This document shows, in pieces, positions 44,534-55,300 of a stretch of 64,000 nucleotides of DNA. The stretch's first letter is position 1. Each line of letters opens with the position of its first letter. The DNA lies in the NCBI RefSeq assembly GCF_001612665.1, contig NZ_BDAX01000002.1, positions 558,001 to 622,000 on the forward strand, given 5' to 3'. Under the pieces are notes generated by a model. The model was not told the DNA's origin and searched no databases. It worked only from the letters and a program-made list of their open reading frames with translations. This DNA is from Nocardia alba NBRC 108234. Lineage in GTDB: Bacteria; Actinomycetota; Actinomycetes; Mycobacteriales; Mycobacteriaceae. Position numbers and translations under genes: made by a program.

Positions 44534-45379
44534 TCACACGGAAACCTGCACCAGCGCACCGGATTCCATCGCTACCCAGAGATAGCCTGCCGCATCGACG
44601 GTGAGTCCGTGCGGTTCGGCGCCCGGTAGGTCGAGGTGGGTGATCGCGCCGTCGACGGTGATCCGCCCGAGACGGCAGCTCGCCCACTCGGTGAACCACA
44701 GCGCACCGTCCGGTCCCGTCACGATCGCGTGCGGTCGAGCGTCGGTCACCGGGAGGGCGAACTCGGTGATCTCACCGTCGGGGTCGATGCGACCGATGGC
44801 GCCCGCGCCGATTTCGGTGAACCACACCGCGTTGTCGGGACCTGCGGTGATGCCGACCGGCGCGGCCGACGGCGTGGGCAGCGGGTAGACGCGCGGCGCG
44901 AGGTCGGCGTCGACGCGGGCGATCGCGTGGGCCTGGTTCACCGTGAGCCACAGTGCGCCATCGGGCCCCGGCGTGATCATCGACGGCATGCCGTCGACCT
45001 CGACGCCGGTGACCTCGCCGTCCACGCCGAGTCGCCGGACCCGACCTGCCCGCAGTTCGGTGAACCAGAGCGCACCGTCGGATCCGACGCAGGCACCGTA
45101 CGGTCCGTCCACCGACCTGCTCGTCACCGCACCGTCAACAGTGATCCGTCCGAGCCTGTCACCCTGGAACTCGGTGAACCACAGCGCATCATCGGCACCG
45201 GCGACGATCACCGTGGGTTGTCCGTCGGACTGCCCCAGCGGATGAGACCGCACGAGCCCTTCGGCGAATCGTCCGATAACGCCCTGTGCCACCAGCGTGA
45301 ACCACAGCGCCCCATCGGGTCCGACGGCGATCCCATACGGAGCGCCTGGCACGTCGACCACCTGCACTATCTCAGCCAA
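44534..45379 (-). CDS. Virginiamycin B lyase-like seven-bladed propeller
   Basis: A 281-residue beta-propeller made of repeats of the GPDGALWFTE type (blades at DGALWFTL, DDALWFTEF, DGALWFTEL, DGALWLTV, DNAVWFTEI, DGALWFTEW). The sequence belongs to the streptogramin lyase (Vgb) family. RPHAIVTGPDGALWFTEW and EPHGLTVDAAG provide histidines in the region where Vgb has its catalytic His residues. It may linearise cyclic depsipeptide antibiotics, but many family members lack that activity. There is no signal peptide. The start appears to be TTG, with its ribosome binding site inside a perfect 38-bp palindrome. A neighbouring NRPS ending in Thr makes a self-resistance role conceivable. Confidence 0.8.
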   Translation of the reverse strand: MAEIVQVVDVPGAPYGIAVGPDGALWFTLVAQGVIGRFAEGLVRSHPLGQSDGQPTVIVAGADDALWFTEFQGDRLGRITVDGAVTSRSVDGPYGACVGSDGALWFTELRAGRVRRLGVDGEVTGVEVDGMPSMITPGPDGALWLTVNQAHAIARVDADLAPRVYPLPTPSAAPVGITAGPDNAVWFTEIGAGAIGRIDPDGEITEFALPVTDARPHAIVTGPDGALWFTEWASCRLGRITVDGAITHLDLPGAEPHGLTVDAAGYLWVAMESGALVQVSV

Positions 45380-45387
45380 ATGTTCTC

Positions 45388-45425
45388 AGTTCCCTTCTGC
45401 GTTCCCGGGAACGCAGAAGGGAACT
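45388..45425 (-). repeat. Perfect 38-bp palindrome at the ribosome binding site of the lyase-like gene
   Basis: Two perfectly complementary 19-base arms (outer end AGTTCCCTTCTGCG, centre TTCCCGGGAA) with no spacer. The arm nearest the gene contains AGGGA, the only candidate ribosome binding site, about 11 bases before the TTG. In RNA the hairpin would hide that site. As DNA it could bind a dimeric repressor. It could also terminate the FkbM/NRPS transcript, whose stop is 160 bp upstream. No gene lies between 45426 and 45585. Confidence 0.75.
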
Positions 45426-45585
45426 ACGCCACCGAGATCATCCGGCACAGGCTCGCACCGCTGCCGTCCATCATCCAGGAGCCGGTCACCGCCGACCGAG
45501 CGAACCGAGCCGTCGGCGTGGCAGCCGCGCCGGCGAAACATCGATCGGCTCCTGAATCAGCTTGGGCGACAGTATGACCCGTGCG

Positions 45586-46359
45586 TCAGGTCCGCTCGGC
45601 ATACACCTCGTGGAGTTCGGTGCCCGCCAGCGACGGGTCCTGCCTGGTGCGCGAGGTGAGGCCGTGCGCACTGAGGAGCTCGCAGAATTCGGCGAGGCGG
45701 CCGTCCCGGTTGTGTACCTCGGCGACAACGGCGCGAATCCGCGACCAATCGGATTCGGTGATACCGAGCAGCACATCGAGCTCGGCACGCTCGACGTCGA
45801 TCTTGAGCACGCCGATCTCGGCGGCCGGATCCTCCTGCGCGAGGATCGCCGACACCGTCGTGACCTCGACATCGATCTGCTCCCCGTCGTGCAGGCCGCG
45901 GGTGATGAGAGTGATCGCGTCGTCGGGCAGGCCGCTGTTGCGCAGGAAGGTTTTCGTCGCATCGTCGTCGGCATCGCGATCGGCGTACAGACTCGAGTTC
46001 GCGGTGGCGCGGGGGTACCAGGTGAACGGCAGCACACCGGGTGCGGCGCCCACCGCGACCTCGAGGGCGACACCGCCGGGCACGTGGGCCTCCATATTGC
46101 GGTGCAGGCAATCGAAGGTGGCGGGAGCGGGTTCCGCCGCGATCACCCGCACCCCGGGGCGCGTTTCGGCGAACATCATCGCGCTGAGTCCGATGTTGGC
46201 ACCGATGTCGACCGCGAGGTCGCCAGGCCGCAGGGTGGCGGCGGCCTGGCGGTAGTACCCGTCGGCGATCATCTCGTTCCACAGCATGCGCGCTTCGGCG
46301 GGGCTGGTGCAGGTCACGGTGCGGCCGTCGTCGAGGCGCAGTTGCTGCTGTGTCGTCAT
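45586..46359 (-). CDS. FkbM-family SAM-dependent methyltransferase
   Basis: A 257-residue methyltransferase. The SAM-binding motif is LAVDIGANIGLSAMMFA, and the acidic loop at the end of strand 2 is in VIAAEPAPATFDCLHRN. The FkbM hallmark VLKIDVERAELDVLLGI is present. Family members O-methylate hydroxyls on polyketides, sugars or peptides. The ATG overlaps the NRPS stop (TGATG), and GAAGGA lies in the NRPS tail, so it is translated together with the synthetase. That makes it a candidate tailoring enzyme for the NRPS product, for example methylating a hydroxyl. I used the ATG encoding MTTQQQLRL; 40 upstream codons belong to NRPS sequence read in another frame. Confidence 0.9.
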   Translation of the reverse strand: MTTQQQLRLDDGRTVTCTSPAEARMLWNEMIADGYYRQAAATLRPGDLAVDIGANIGLSAMMFAETRPGVRVIAAEPAPATFDCLHRNMEAHVPGGVALEVAVGAAPGVLPFTWYPRATANSSLYADRDADDDATKTFLRNSGLPDDAITLITRGLHDGEQIDVEVTTVSAILAQEDPAAEIGVLKIDVERAELDVLLGITESDWSRIRAVVAEVHNRDGRLAEFCELLSAHGLTSRTRQDPSLAGTELHEVYAERT

Positions 46360-49300
46360 CAGTCCATGAATCCTTCGATAATCGGGCCGATCACGGCCAG
46401 CGCGGACGGGTGGGTCAGTTCGAGATGGCGAGCGTCGAGAACGGTGTTGTGAATACGGCCGGTGATGTGCGGTTGCCACGTCCGCGCGAGCGCCTCGGTG
46501 TCGGCACGGTCCTTGCCTGCGGTGAAATAGACCAGGTCACCGTCGAAGGTGCGCGGTTGATAGTTGTCGGCGAGGTCGCCGGCGGTGGAGAAACTCTCCA
46601 TCACCCGGTCGATCTGGTCGACGCTGAACAAACCGGTGCCCGCGATCTGATCTCGGACCACCTGCCAGGCCTGCTCGGTAGTGCTCGCGGTGACGGTGTC
46701 GCCGAGTTCGAACAGTTCCCGCCAGCCGCCGAGCAGATCGGCGATCAGCTCCCCCGGCGCGGCTTCGGGGTGCGCGGTGATCGGCGGCGCGCCGACCGCG
46801 CTGTCCATCATGGCCAGCAGCGCGACCTGTTCGCCCTGCTCCTGCAGCTGTGTCGCCACCGCGTGCGCGATCTCGCCGCCCAGTGACCAGCCCAGCAGGT
46901 GATACGGCCCCGTCGCCTTGGCCCGGCGGATCTCGTCGACGTAGCGGTGCGCGAGCGCGTCGATCGAGGTGGCCGGGGGCTCGGCGGCGACCACGTGCGG
47001 GTCCTGCAGCCCGAACACCGGTCGGTCGCCGCGCAGATGTCCGACGAGTCCACCGTAGAACCAGGCCAGCCCGCCCGCCGGGTGGATCGCGAACAGCGGG
47101 GTCGCCTCGCCGGTGGGCCGCAAGGGCAGCAGGACCTGCATGCCCGAACTTCCCTCGGCCTCGTCGACCCTGCGGGCCAGTGCCCGTGGTGTCGCGTCGT
47201 CGAACATCCACGGCAGTTCGAGTCGTACGCCGCGGCCCTGGAGTTCTGCCACCGCCATGGTCGCGAGCAGTGAGTTGCCGCCCAGGTCGAAGAAGCCACC
47301 TCGGGCACCGACCCTGGCCACGTTCAGGATGCGCGCGAACACCTCGGCGATCGCGACCTCGGACGGTGTTCGCGGAGCGTCGTATTCGTCTTCGACGCGG
47401 TCGAAGTCGGGTGCGGGCAGGGCATTTCGATCGAGCTTGCCGTTGACCGTGACCGGCAGTTCGGCGAGCACCACGACGGCCGAGGGCACCATGTAGCCGG
47501 TGAGCAGTTCAGCGGCGGCGGCGCGAACCCGCGCCGGATCGAGGTCCTGACCGTCGACCGGGACGACGTAGCCGATCAACTGGTCCACGCCCTCGGCGTG
47601 GCGATGCACGGCGGCCGCCGCCTGGGCGACGCCGGGATGACGCAGCAGCGCCGATTCCACCTCACCCAATTCGATACGGAAACCACGCAATTGGATCTGC
47701 GCGTCCGCGCGCCCGAGGTAATCCAGTTCCAGTCCGTGCCCGCCGCGACGCCACCGGCCGACATCGCCGGTCCGGTACAGGCGGCCACCCGCTGCGCCGA
47801 ACGGATCGGCGACAAACCGGCCCGAGGTGAGCGCGCCCGCCCCGTGGTAGCCGCGGGAGAGCTGCCCGCCGCCGACGTAGAGGTCACCGGCGACGCCCAC
47901 CGGCACCGGCAGCAACCGCTCGTCGAGGACGTACACCCTCAGGCCGGGCAGGGCGCGACCGATCCCGCCGCCGCCGGTCTGATCGACCTCGGCGTAGCTG
48001 ACATGCACGGTCGTCTCCGTGATGCCGTACATGTTGACCAGGGTCGGCGTGCCCGCCGGGTGAGCGAGGAGCCAGCCGGTCAATCGGGACGGGTCGAGCG
48101 CTTCGCCGCCGAACACGATATAGCGCAGCGCGAGGTCGGCGCCCGCCGCGCCGCGGTGGCGGCGCTCCGCGTCGATGAATCCGTAGAAGGCTGACGGCGT
48201 TTGGCTGAGCACGGTGACCTGCTCGCGCGCCACGAGCTCGACGAAGGCATCGGGCGTGCGCGTGGTGTCGTAGTCGACGACCACCAGGCGTCCGCCCGAG
48301 AGCAGGGCGCCCCACATCTCCCACACCGCGAAATCGAAAGCGTAGGAATGGAACAGCGTCCAGACGTCGTCGGGTCCGACGTCGAACTTCTGCGCGGTGT
48401 TGGCGAGCAGCGTGACCACATCGCGGTGGGTGACCGCGACGCCCTTCGGGCGTCCGGTGGAGCCGGAGGTGTAGATCATGTAGGCGATGTTGTCCGCACG
48501 CGCGGGAACCCGCTGCGCGTTACCGATCGCGTCCCGGTCGTCGAGAAGAACTGTCGGCCCGGCGAATTCGGGCGTCTGCGACGCCATCGCCGACGTGGTC
48601 AGCATCGCGACCGGCGCCGCGTCGTCGAGCACGAACCGGAGTCGCTCGGCCGGATATGCCACATCCAGGGGCAGATAGCCCGCACCCGACATGACCACCG
48701 CCAGCAGCCCGACCGCCAACTCGGCAGAGCGTGGCAACGCGACCGCCACCAGTGTTTCCGGACCGGCGCCGGCGGCGATCAGCCGGGCGGCGACAGCCTT
48801 GGCACGCTGATCGAGCTCGGCGTAGGTCAGGACCGTTGTCCCATCGGTCACCGCGACCGAGTCCGGAGCCACGGCCACCCGCCGCGCGAACAAGCCGCCG
48901 ATCGTTTCCTCGGGAACCCGCGCACCCGCCACCCCTGCGGCGTCGAGGATCTCGTGGCGCTGCCGCGGTTCCATGAACTCGATGTCACCGATGACAGCCC
49001 GTGGATTCGTCGTCACCGCCTCCAGGATCCGCCGATACCAGTGCGCGAACCGCTCCATCGACTCGTCGACGAAAAGGTCTGTGGCATAGGTCAATCGGCC
49101 GATTATGCCCAGCGCGTTGCCGTCGGCGTCGAACCGCTCCACCAGCTTCACATTGAGATCGGACTGCGCCTGTTCGACATAGTCCTCCACCGGTTGCACC
49201 GAGATCCCCGGCAGTTCGAGCACCACCTGATCGAGATTCTGGTAGTCGATCGTCACCTGGTACAGCGGCAGGTGCGCGGTCGTGCGGGTCGGGTTGATGG

Positions 49301-52300
49301 CCTCCACGATCTGTTCGAAGGAGACGTCCGCGTGCGCGAGCGCCGCCAGATCGTCGGCCATCACCTGCGCCAGGAGCTCGTCGAACGGCTGATCGGCGGA
49401 CACGGTCGTGCGCAGGACGACGGTGTTGACGAACATGCCGATCAAGTCGTCGAGTTCGCGTTCCCCTCGTCCGGAGACCGGCGTGCCTACCGCGACATCG
49501 CGGGTACGCGCCAGCCGCGCGAGCAGAACCGTCAGGGCGGCGTGGGCCACCATGAACGGCGTCGCGCCCGCGGCGCGGGCGAGCGCGCCGATCCGCTCCT
49601 GCAGCGGTGCCTCGATGTCGAAGTCGATATTGCGGCCGCGCATCGACGCGACCGGTGGGCGCGGCATATCGGTCGGCAGTTCGAGGAGTTCGGGCAGCCC
49701 GGCGAGGGTCTCGCGCCAGTAGTCCAGCTGACGCGACAGCAGCGACTCGGGATCGTGCTCATCGCCGAGCAGATCGCGTTGCCACAGTGCGTAATCCGGA
49801 TACTGGACCGTGAGTGGCGGCCACGCGGGCGCGCCCGCCGTGGTCACGGCGTGATAGGCGGCCGCGACGTCGCGAGTGAGCGGAATCATCGAGAGGCCGT
49901 CCGCGCAGATGTGGTGCACGGCGATCACCAGCACGTGATCATCGGGACCGAGATCGAACAGTTCGGCCCGTACCGGGGGCGCCTCGGTGACCCGGAACGT
50001 TCTCGACAGCACCGCCGCGGCGGCCTTCGGCAACACCGCTTCCTCGATGACGATCGGGACCAGGTCGGGCACGATCTCGTCGGCGTCGACGATCACCTGC
50101 CGCGGGACACCATCGATCACCGGGAATTTCGTGCGCAACGATTCGTGGCGGTCGATCACCATCGCGCACGCGGTGCGCAGCGCGGCGACATCGAGCTCGC
50201 CGGTCAGCCGGATCACCAGCGGCACGTTGTAGGCGCCGACCGAGGCGTCGAGCTGGTTGAGGAACCACATTCGCTGCTGGGCGGGCGAGAGCGGCGCCGG
50301 GCCGCTGTCGGACCGACGGGCCAGCAACGGACGGTCGACGCGGTCACGTCCGGTGAGCCGGGCGGCCAGATCGGCCATTCTCGGGTCCTCGAACAGGTCG
50401 CGCACCGCCACCCGGATGCCGAGTGCGGAGCTCAGTCGAGCGGTCAGTCTCGTCGCGGTCAGCGAATTGCCGCCGAGGTCGAAGAAGTTGTCGCGCATGC
50501 CGACTCGGGGCAGATCGAGTACCTCGGCGCAGAGGTCGGCGACGAGACGCTCGGTCGGGCTGCTCGGCGCCAGGTATCCGACGGCGGCGAAACTCGGCAT
50601 CGGCAGCGCGCCGCGGTCGAGCTTTCCGGAGGCGGTGAGCGGAAGCTGTTCCAGCACGACACAGATGTCGGGCACCATCGAAGCGGGCAGTCGACGGCGG
50701 GCCGAGGCGCGCACGTCCTCCGGGTCGACAGCGTCGCCGACGAGGTAGCCGACGAGGCGCTCTGTCCCGTTGGCGTCACTGCGCACCAGCGCTGCCGCGT
50801 GGGTGACCGCGCGATGTTCGACCAGAACGGCCTCGATCTCGCCGAGTTCTATCCGCTGCCCACGGATCTTGACCTGATGGTCCGCGCGGCCGACGTAGTC
50901 GATGCTGTGGTCGGCCGTCCAACGGACGCGGTCGCCCGTGCGGTACATCCGGGTGTCCGGATCGTAGGGGTTGGCGAGGAAGGTCGTGGCGGTGAGGGCG
51001 GGCCGGCCGAGGTAGCCGCGGGCCAGCTGGATTCCGCTGACATACAGTTCGCCGGTCACCCCGATCGGTACGGGCCGCAGGTGCGAGTCCAGCACCACAG
51101 CGGAGGTTCCGCGGATCGGACCACCCAGCGTGATCGGTTCGGTCGGCGCGATCGGGTCGCTGATGGCGACCATGATCGTCGTCTCGGTGGGCCCGTAGCC
51201 GTTGAACATCCGGCGTCCCGGCGCCCAGAGCTCGACCAGTTCCGACGACACGGCCTCGCCGCCAGCCACCAGCACCGCGAGGCTGTCCAGCCCGTCGGGC
51301 GACATGGTCGCCAGCACGGTCGGTGTGAGGAAGGCGTGGGTGACCGCGTTGTCGCGGATGAGTCCGGCCAGCTCCGTGTTGGCGTAGACGTCGGGTGGTG
51401 CGATGACGAGTGTCGCGCCGTTCGGGTGCGCCATCAGGACCTCGAGCATGACTGCATCGAATCCTGTTGCGGCACAGTGCAGCACCCGAGAATCGGAGTC
51501 GACCCCGAACCGGTTGCGCTGCTCGGCCGTGAAGTTCACCAATCCCGCCTGGGTCACCGCGACGCCCTTGGGAGTACCGGTGGTTCCGGAGGTGTAGATG
51601 ACGTAGGCCAGGTCGGCATCGCGGACCGTCCGTGCCATCGAGCGCGCCGGGCTGCCTGCGATCTCCTGCTCAGCGGCCGGATCGTCGACTACCAGCGGTG
51701 TCCACTCTCCTTCCGGCACACCATCACTCACCTGCTCGACCGTCAACACGACGCGCGCCGCGCAGTCGGACAGCATGACCGCGAGCCGCTCCTGCGGATT
51801 ACGTGGATCGAGCAGCGCGCACGCGGCGCCGATCTCGGCGAGTGCCCAGATCGTGGTGATCAACGAGATCGACCGGGGCATGACCACGCCGACGGTGTCG
51901 GACGAGTCGACGCCGTGCTCGACCAGCCAGCACGCCATCCGCCGTGCCGACGTACCCAGCTCGCTGAAACTCAGTGTCTCGGATCCGTACCGCACCGCCA
52001 CACCGTCGGGGTGCCCGGACACACCGTGGCGCAACAGGTCCGCGAGCGGCTCGAATGCCACCGGTCGCGCACCCATGGCGGGGACCAGTGCCGCGTGTTC
52101 GGCCGCCGACAACAGGTCAATGTCGCCGACGCGCCGATTCGGGTCGGTGGCGACGGCGCGCAGGACGCGCTCGACGCGCTCGGCGAGCCCGGTCGCGGTG
52201 AGGTCGCTGACGCGAGCCGCCTGGTACCGCAGCCGAATGTGCACGGTGTCGGTGTGGTGGGCCTGCACAGTGATCGGGTAGTGCGCGGCATCGGTGCCGA

Positions 52301-55300
52301 CCACGTCCGTGACCCGAACACCGTCGATCTCGGCGTCGCCGAGTCCGCTGCTGTCGACCGGGTAGGACTCGAAGGCCACCAGGGTGTCGAACAGTTGCCC
52401 ACCGCCGAGCGCGGACATGATGCCCGACAGTTCGACATGGTGGTGGTCGAGCAGCCGGGTCTTGGTCGCCTGCAGCTGTTCCAGCGCCGCGATGATGGTC
52501 AGGTCCCCGCGCACGTGGATCGCGACCGGCAGGGTGTTGATGAACAGCCCGATCATCGATTCGACGCCCGGCACCTCGGCCGGCCTGCCGGAGACGGTCT
52601 CGCCGAAGACGATCCGCTCGCGGCCCAGCTGGGTGGCCAGCACCGTCGCCCACGCGAATTGCACGATGGTCGACATCGTGGCGCCCGAGGTGCGGGCGAG
52701 TGCGGTGAGTGCGGTGAGTGCGGTGGTGATGTCGTCGTCGAGATCGATGCTCAGGTCGGTCGGCACCTCGGCGGCGGCCTCGCCGACCGTGTCGGCGATC
52801 AAGGTGGGTTCGGTGAAGCCCGCCATGGTCGCACGCCAGATCTCGACGCCGGCGGTGCTGTCGCGCCGGTCCAGCCAGGCGAGGTAGTCACCGTAGGACG
52901 GCGCGGCGGGCAGCATGCCCGCATCGGCGCCCGCTGCGTACAGACCGACCAGATCGCGCAGCAGCAACGGCAGTGACCAGCCGTCGATCAGCAGGTGGTG
53001 CGCGGTCAGGATCAGCCGGAATTCGGTGGGCGTGACGGCGACGAGAACGAATCGCACCAGTGGTGGATCGGCCGGATCGAACGCCGTTTCCCGTTCGGAC
53101 GCCAGGATTTCCGGCACTGTGGTCTCCGACGCCTCGACGCGGCGCCAGTGCACGGTGGAGTTCGCCGGAACCACCTGCGCGACAGCACCATCGATCGTCC
53201 GGGTGAACGCTGCCCGCAGGTTCGGATGCCGATCGAGCAAGTCCGCCGCGGCTCGGCGCAGCCGGGCCTCATCGACCGGACCGGTGAGCGTGATCTCCGA
53301 TTGGGCGGTGTAGACGTCCAGTTCGCCCTCGGCGAGTTCGGCGTGGAACAGCAGCCCCGCCTGCAACGGCGCCATCGACCAGACGGCCTCGATCGGCCCG
53401 TAGCGGTCGGCGAAGAGGTCCAAGTCCTGCTGGGTCAGCGCGACCAGTGGGGTGTCGGACGGAGACAGACCCCAATCCTGTTCCCGTGCCGCGGCTTCGG
53501 CGATCTGGCCGAGGGCCGATGTCCATTCGTCGAGCAGTTCACGCACCTCCCCACGATCCAGAAGCCGTGCGGCGTAACCGATCTGCGCGGCCATCGTGGG
53601 CCCGTCGGGAGTGTCGATGATGCTGACGTCGACAGTCAGCGTGGCGGAGGCGGGCATGTCCGGATCGAAAGCGCCCTGGTGGTCGAATTCCTCCCCGGCG
53701 GGGATCCAGGCGAGCCCGGACAGTGCCGAGATATCGACGCCTGCCCGGCCGAGGTTGTTGAAACTGACCTGTGGTGCGGACAGTGCGGCCAACCGGTCGG
53801 CGGTCGCCGGGTTCAGGTAGCGCAGCATGCCATAGCCGATGCCCTTGTCGGGCACGGCCCGCAGCTGCTCCTTGACCGCCTTCACCGCGGTCCGTGGATC
53901 GATGCCGTCGATGTCGAAGTCCACCGGGTAGGCACTGGTGAACCAGCCGACAGTGCGGGAAAGGTCGGCACCCGGGGCGAGTTGCTCTTCGCGCCCATGA
54001 CTTTCGAGCAGGATGCGCGCACCGGAGTGGTGGACACCGCGCTGGGCGCGCCAACGCCCCAGCGCGAGCACGAGACCCGTGAGCAAGGCGTCGTCGGTGG
54101 TGGCATGCGCGGCGCGGGGCACCTCGCGCATCAGGGCGGTGGTCAGCCCGACGGGCAGCGTGAGTGTCAGGCGTTCGACCGTGGCGTGCACGTCGACGGC
54201 CGGGTCGAGCGGGGCGCGCCCGAGCAGCGGTTCGGGGCGTGACCCCATCCGTTGCCACAGGGCGAGCTCGTCGGTCCGGCTGCCGGCCGCGGTCGACACG
54301 GCCTGGGCCCACCGGCGCATCGAGGTGGCGACCTCGGGCAGTTCGACGGTTCGCCGCTGCTCGACCTGCTGCCATGCCGAGACGAAATCGGGGATCAGGA
54401 TGCGCCAGGAGACGCCGTCGACCACCAGGTGGTGGATCACGATCAGCGCACGGCCCCGCGACACCACGCCGGGCTCGGGCACCAGGCAGACAACCTGCAT
54501 CATCGTGGCAGCCGCGGGGTCGAGCCGACCCGATGCCTGCTCGAGAGCGTCCTCCACCAGTGCGGTGAAACCCGCACTGCCGGGCGCACTCTCGGCACCG
54601 AATTCACGCGTCGACACCAGCTTCTCGGCGTCGATCCGGCCCGGTGCCAGCACTTCGAGGTGCTGGAGATCCGGAGCACCCGGTGTCGACGCCCCCGAGC
54701 GCTCGGTACCAGCCGAACTGTCGGGGTTCGCGCCACACACGCGTGCGCGCAGCATGTCGTGCCGATCCAGGACAGCGCGGACCGTGGCGACCACATCCGT
54801 CGATCGCGCGTCGCCGGGCAATTCGACCAGCAGCGACTGCGCGAAGCGGTCGCCGGCGGGACGGTCGAGGTACCAGGACACGATCGGCGTCCGCGCCACG
54901 TCGCCGATGCCACCACCGGGCAGTTCTTCGAGGGCCGCCCGACCCCCCGTCTCGGCGACCACGGCCAAGCCGCGAACGGTCTGGCGCTCGAAGATGTCTC
55001 GCGCCGTGACCACCACGCCGGCCGTCTTCAATCGCGACGCCAACTGGATCGACATGATCGAGTCACCGCCGCGCGCGAAGAACGACTCGTCGGCCCCCAC
55101 CGAGTCCACACCGAGCACCTCGGCGAAGATCCCCGCGATAGTGGCCTCCAGCCCGGACGCCACGACACCCCGGGCCGAATCCGGCACCTCGGCGGTGGGT
55201 TCGGGCAGTGCGCGCCGGTTCACCTTGCCGGTCGACGAGACCGGCATCTCCTCGAGAACCATCAGCACCGCGGGCACCATGTGCGCGGGCAGAGCGCCCG

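Noticed and set aside
48201..52976. Very long plus-strand open frame opposite the NRPS
   Set aside because: It is the antisense of conserved NRPS domains. Its translation is Arg/Gly/His-rich without any motif, a usual artefact in GC-rich coding DNA. The same applies to 57006-60716.
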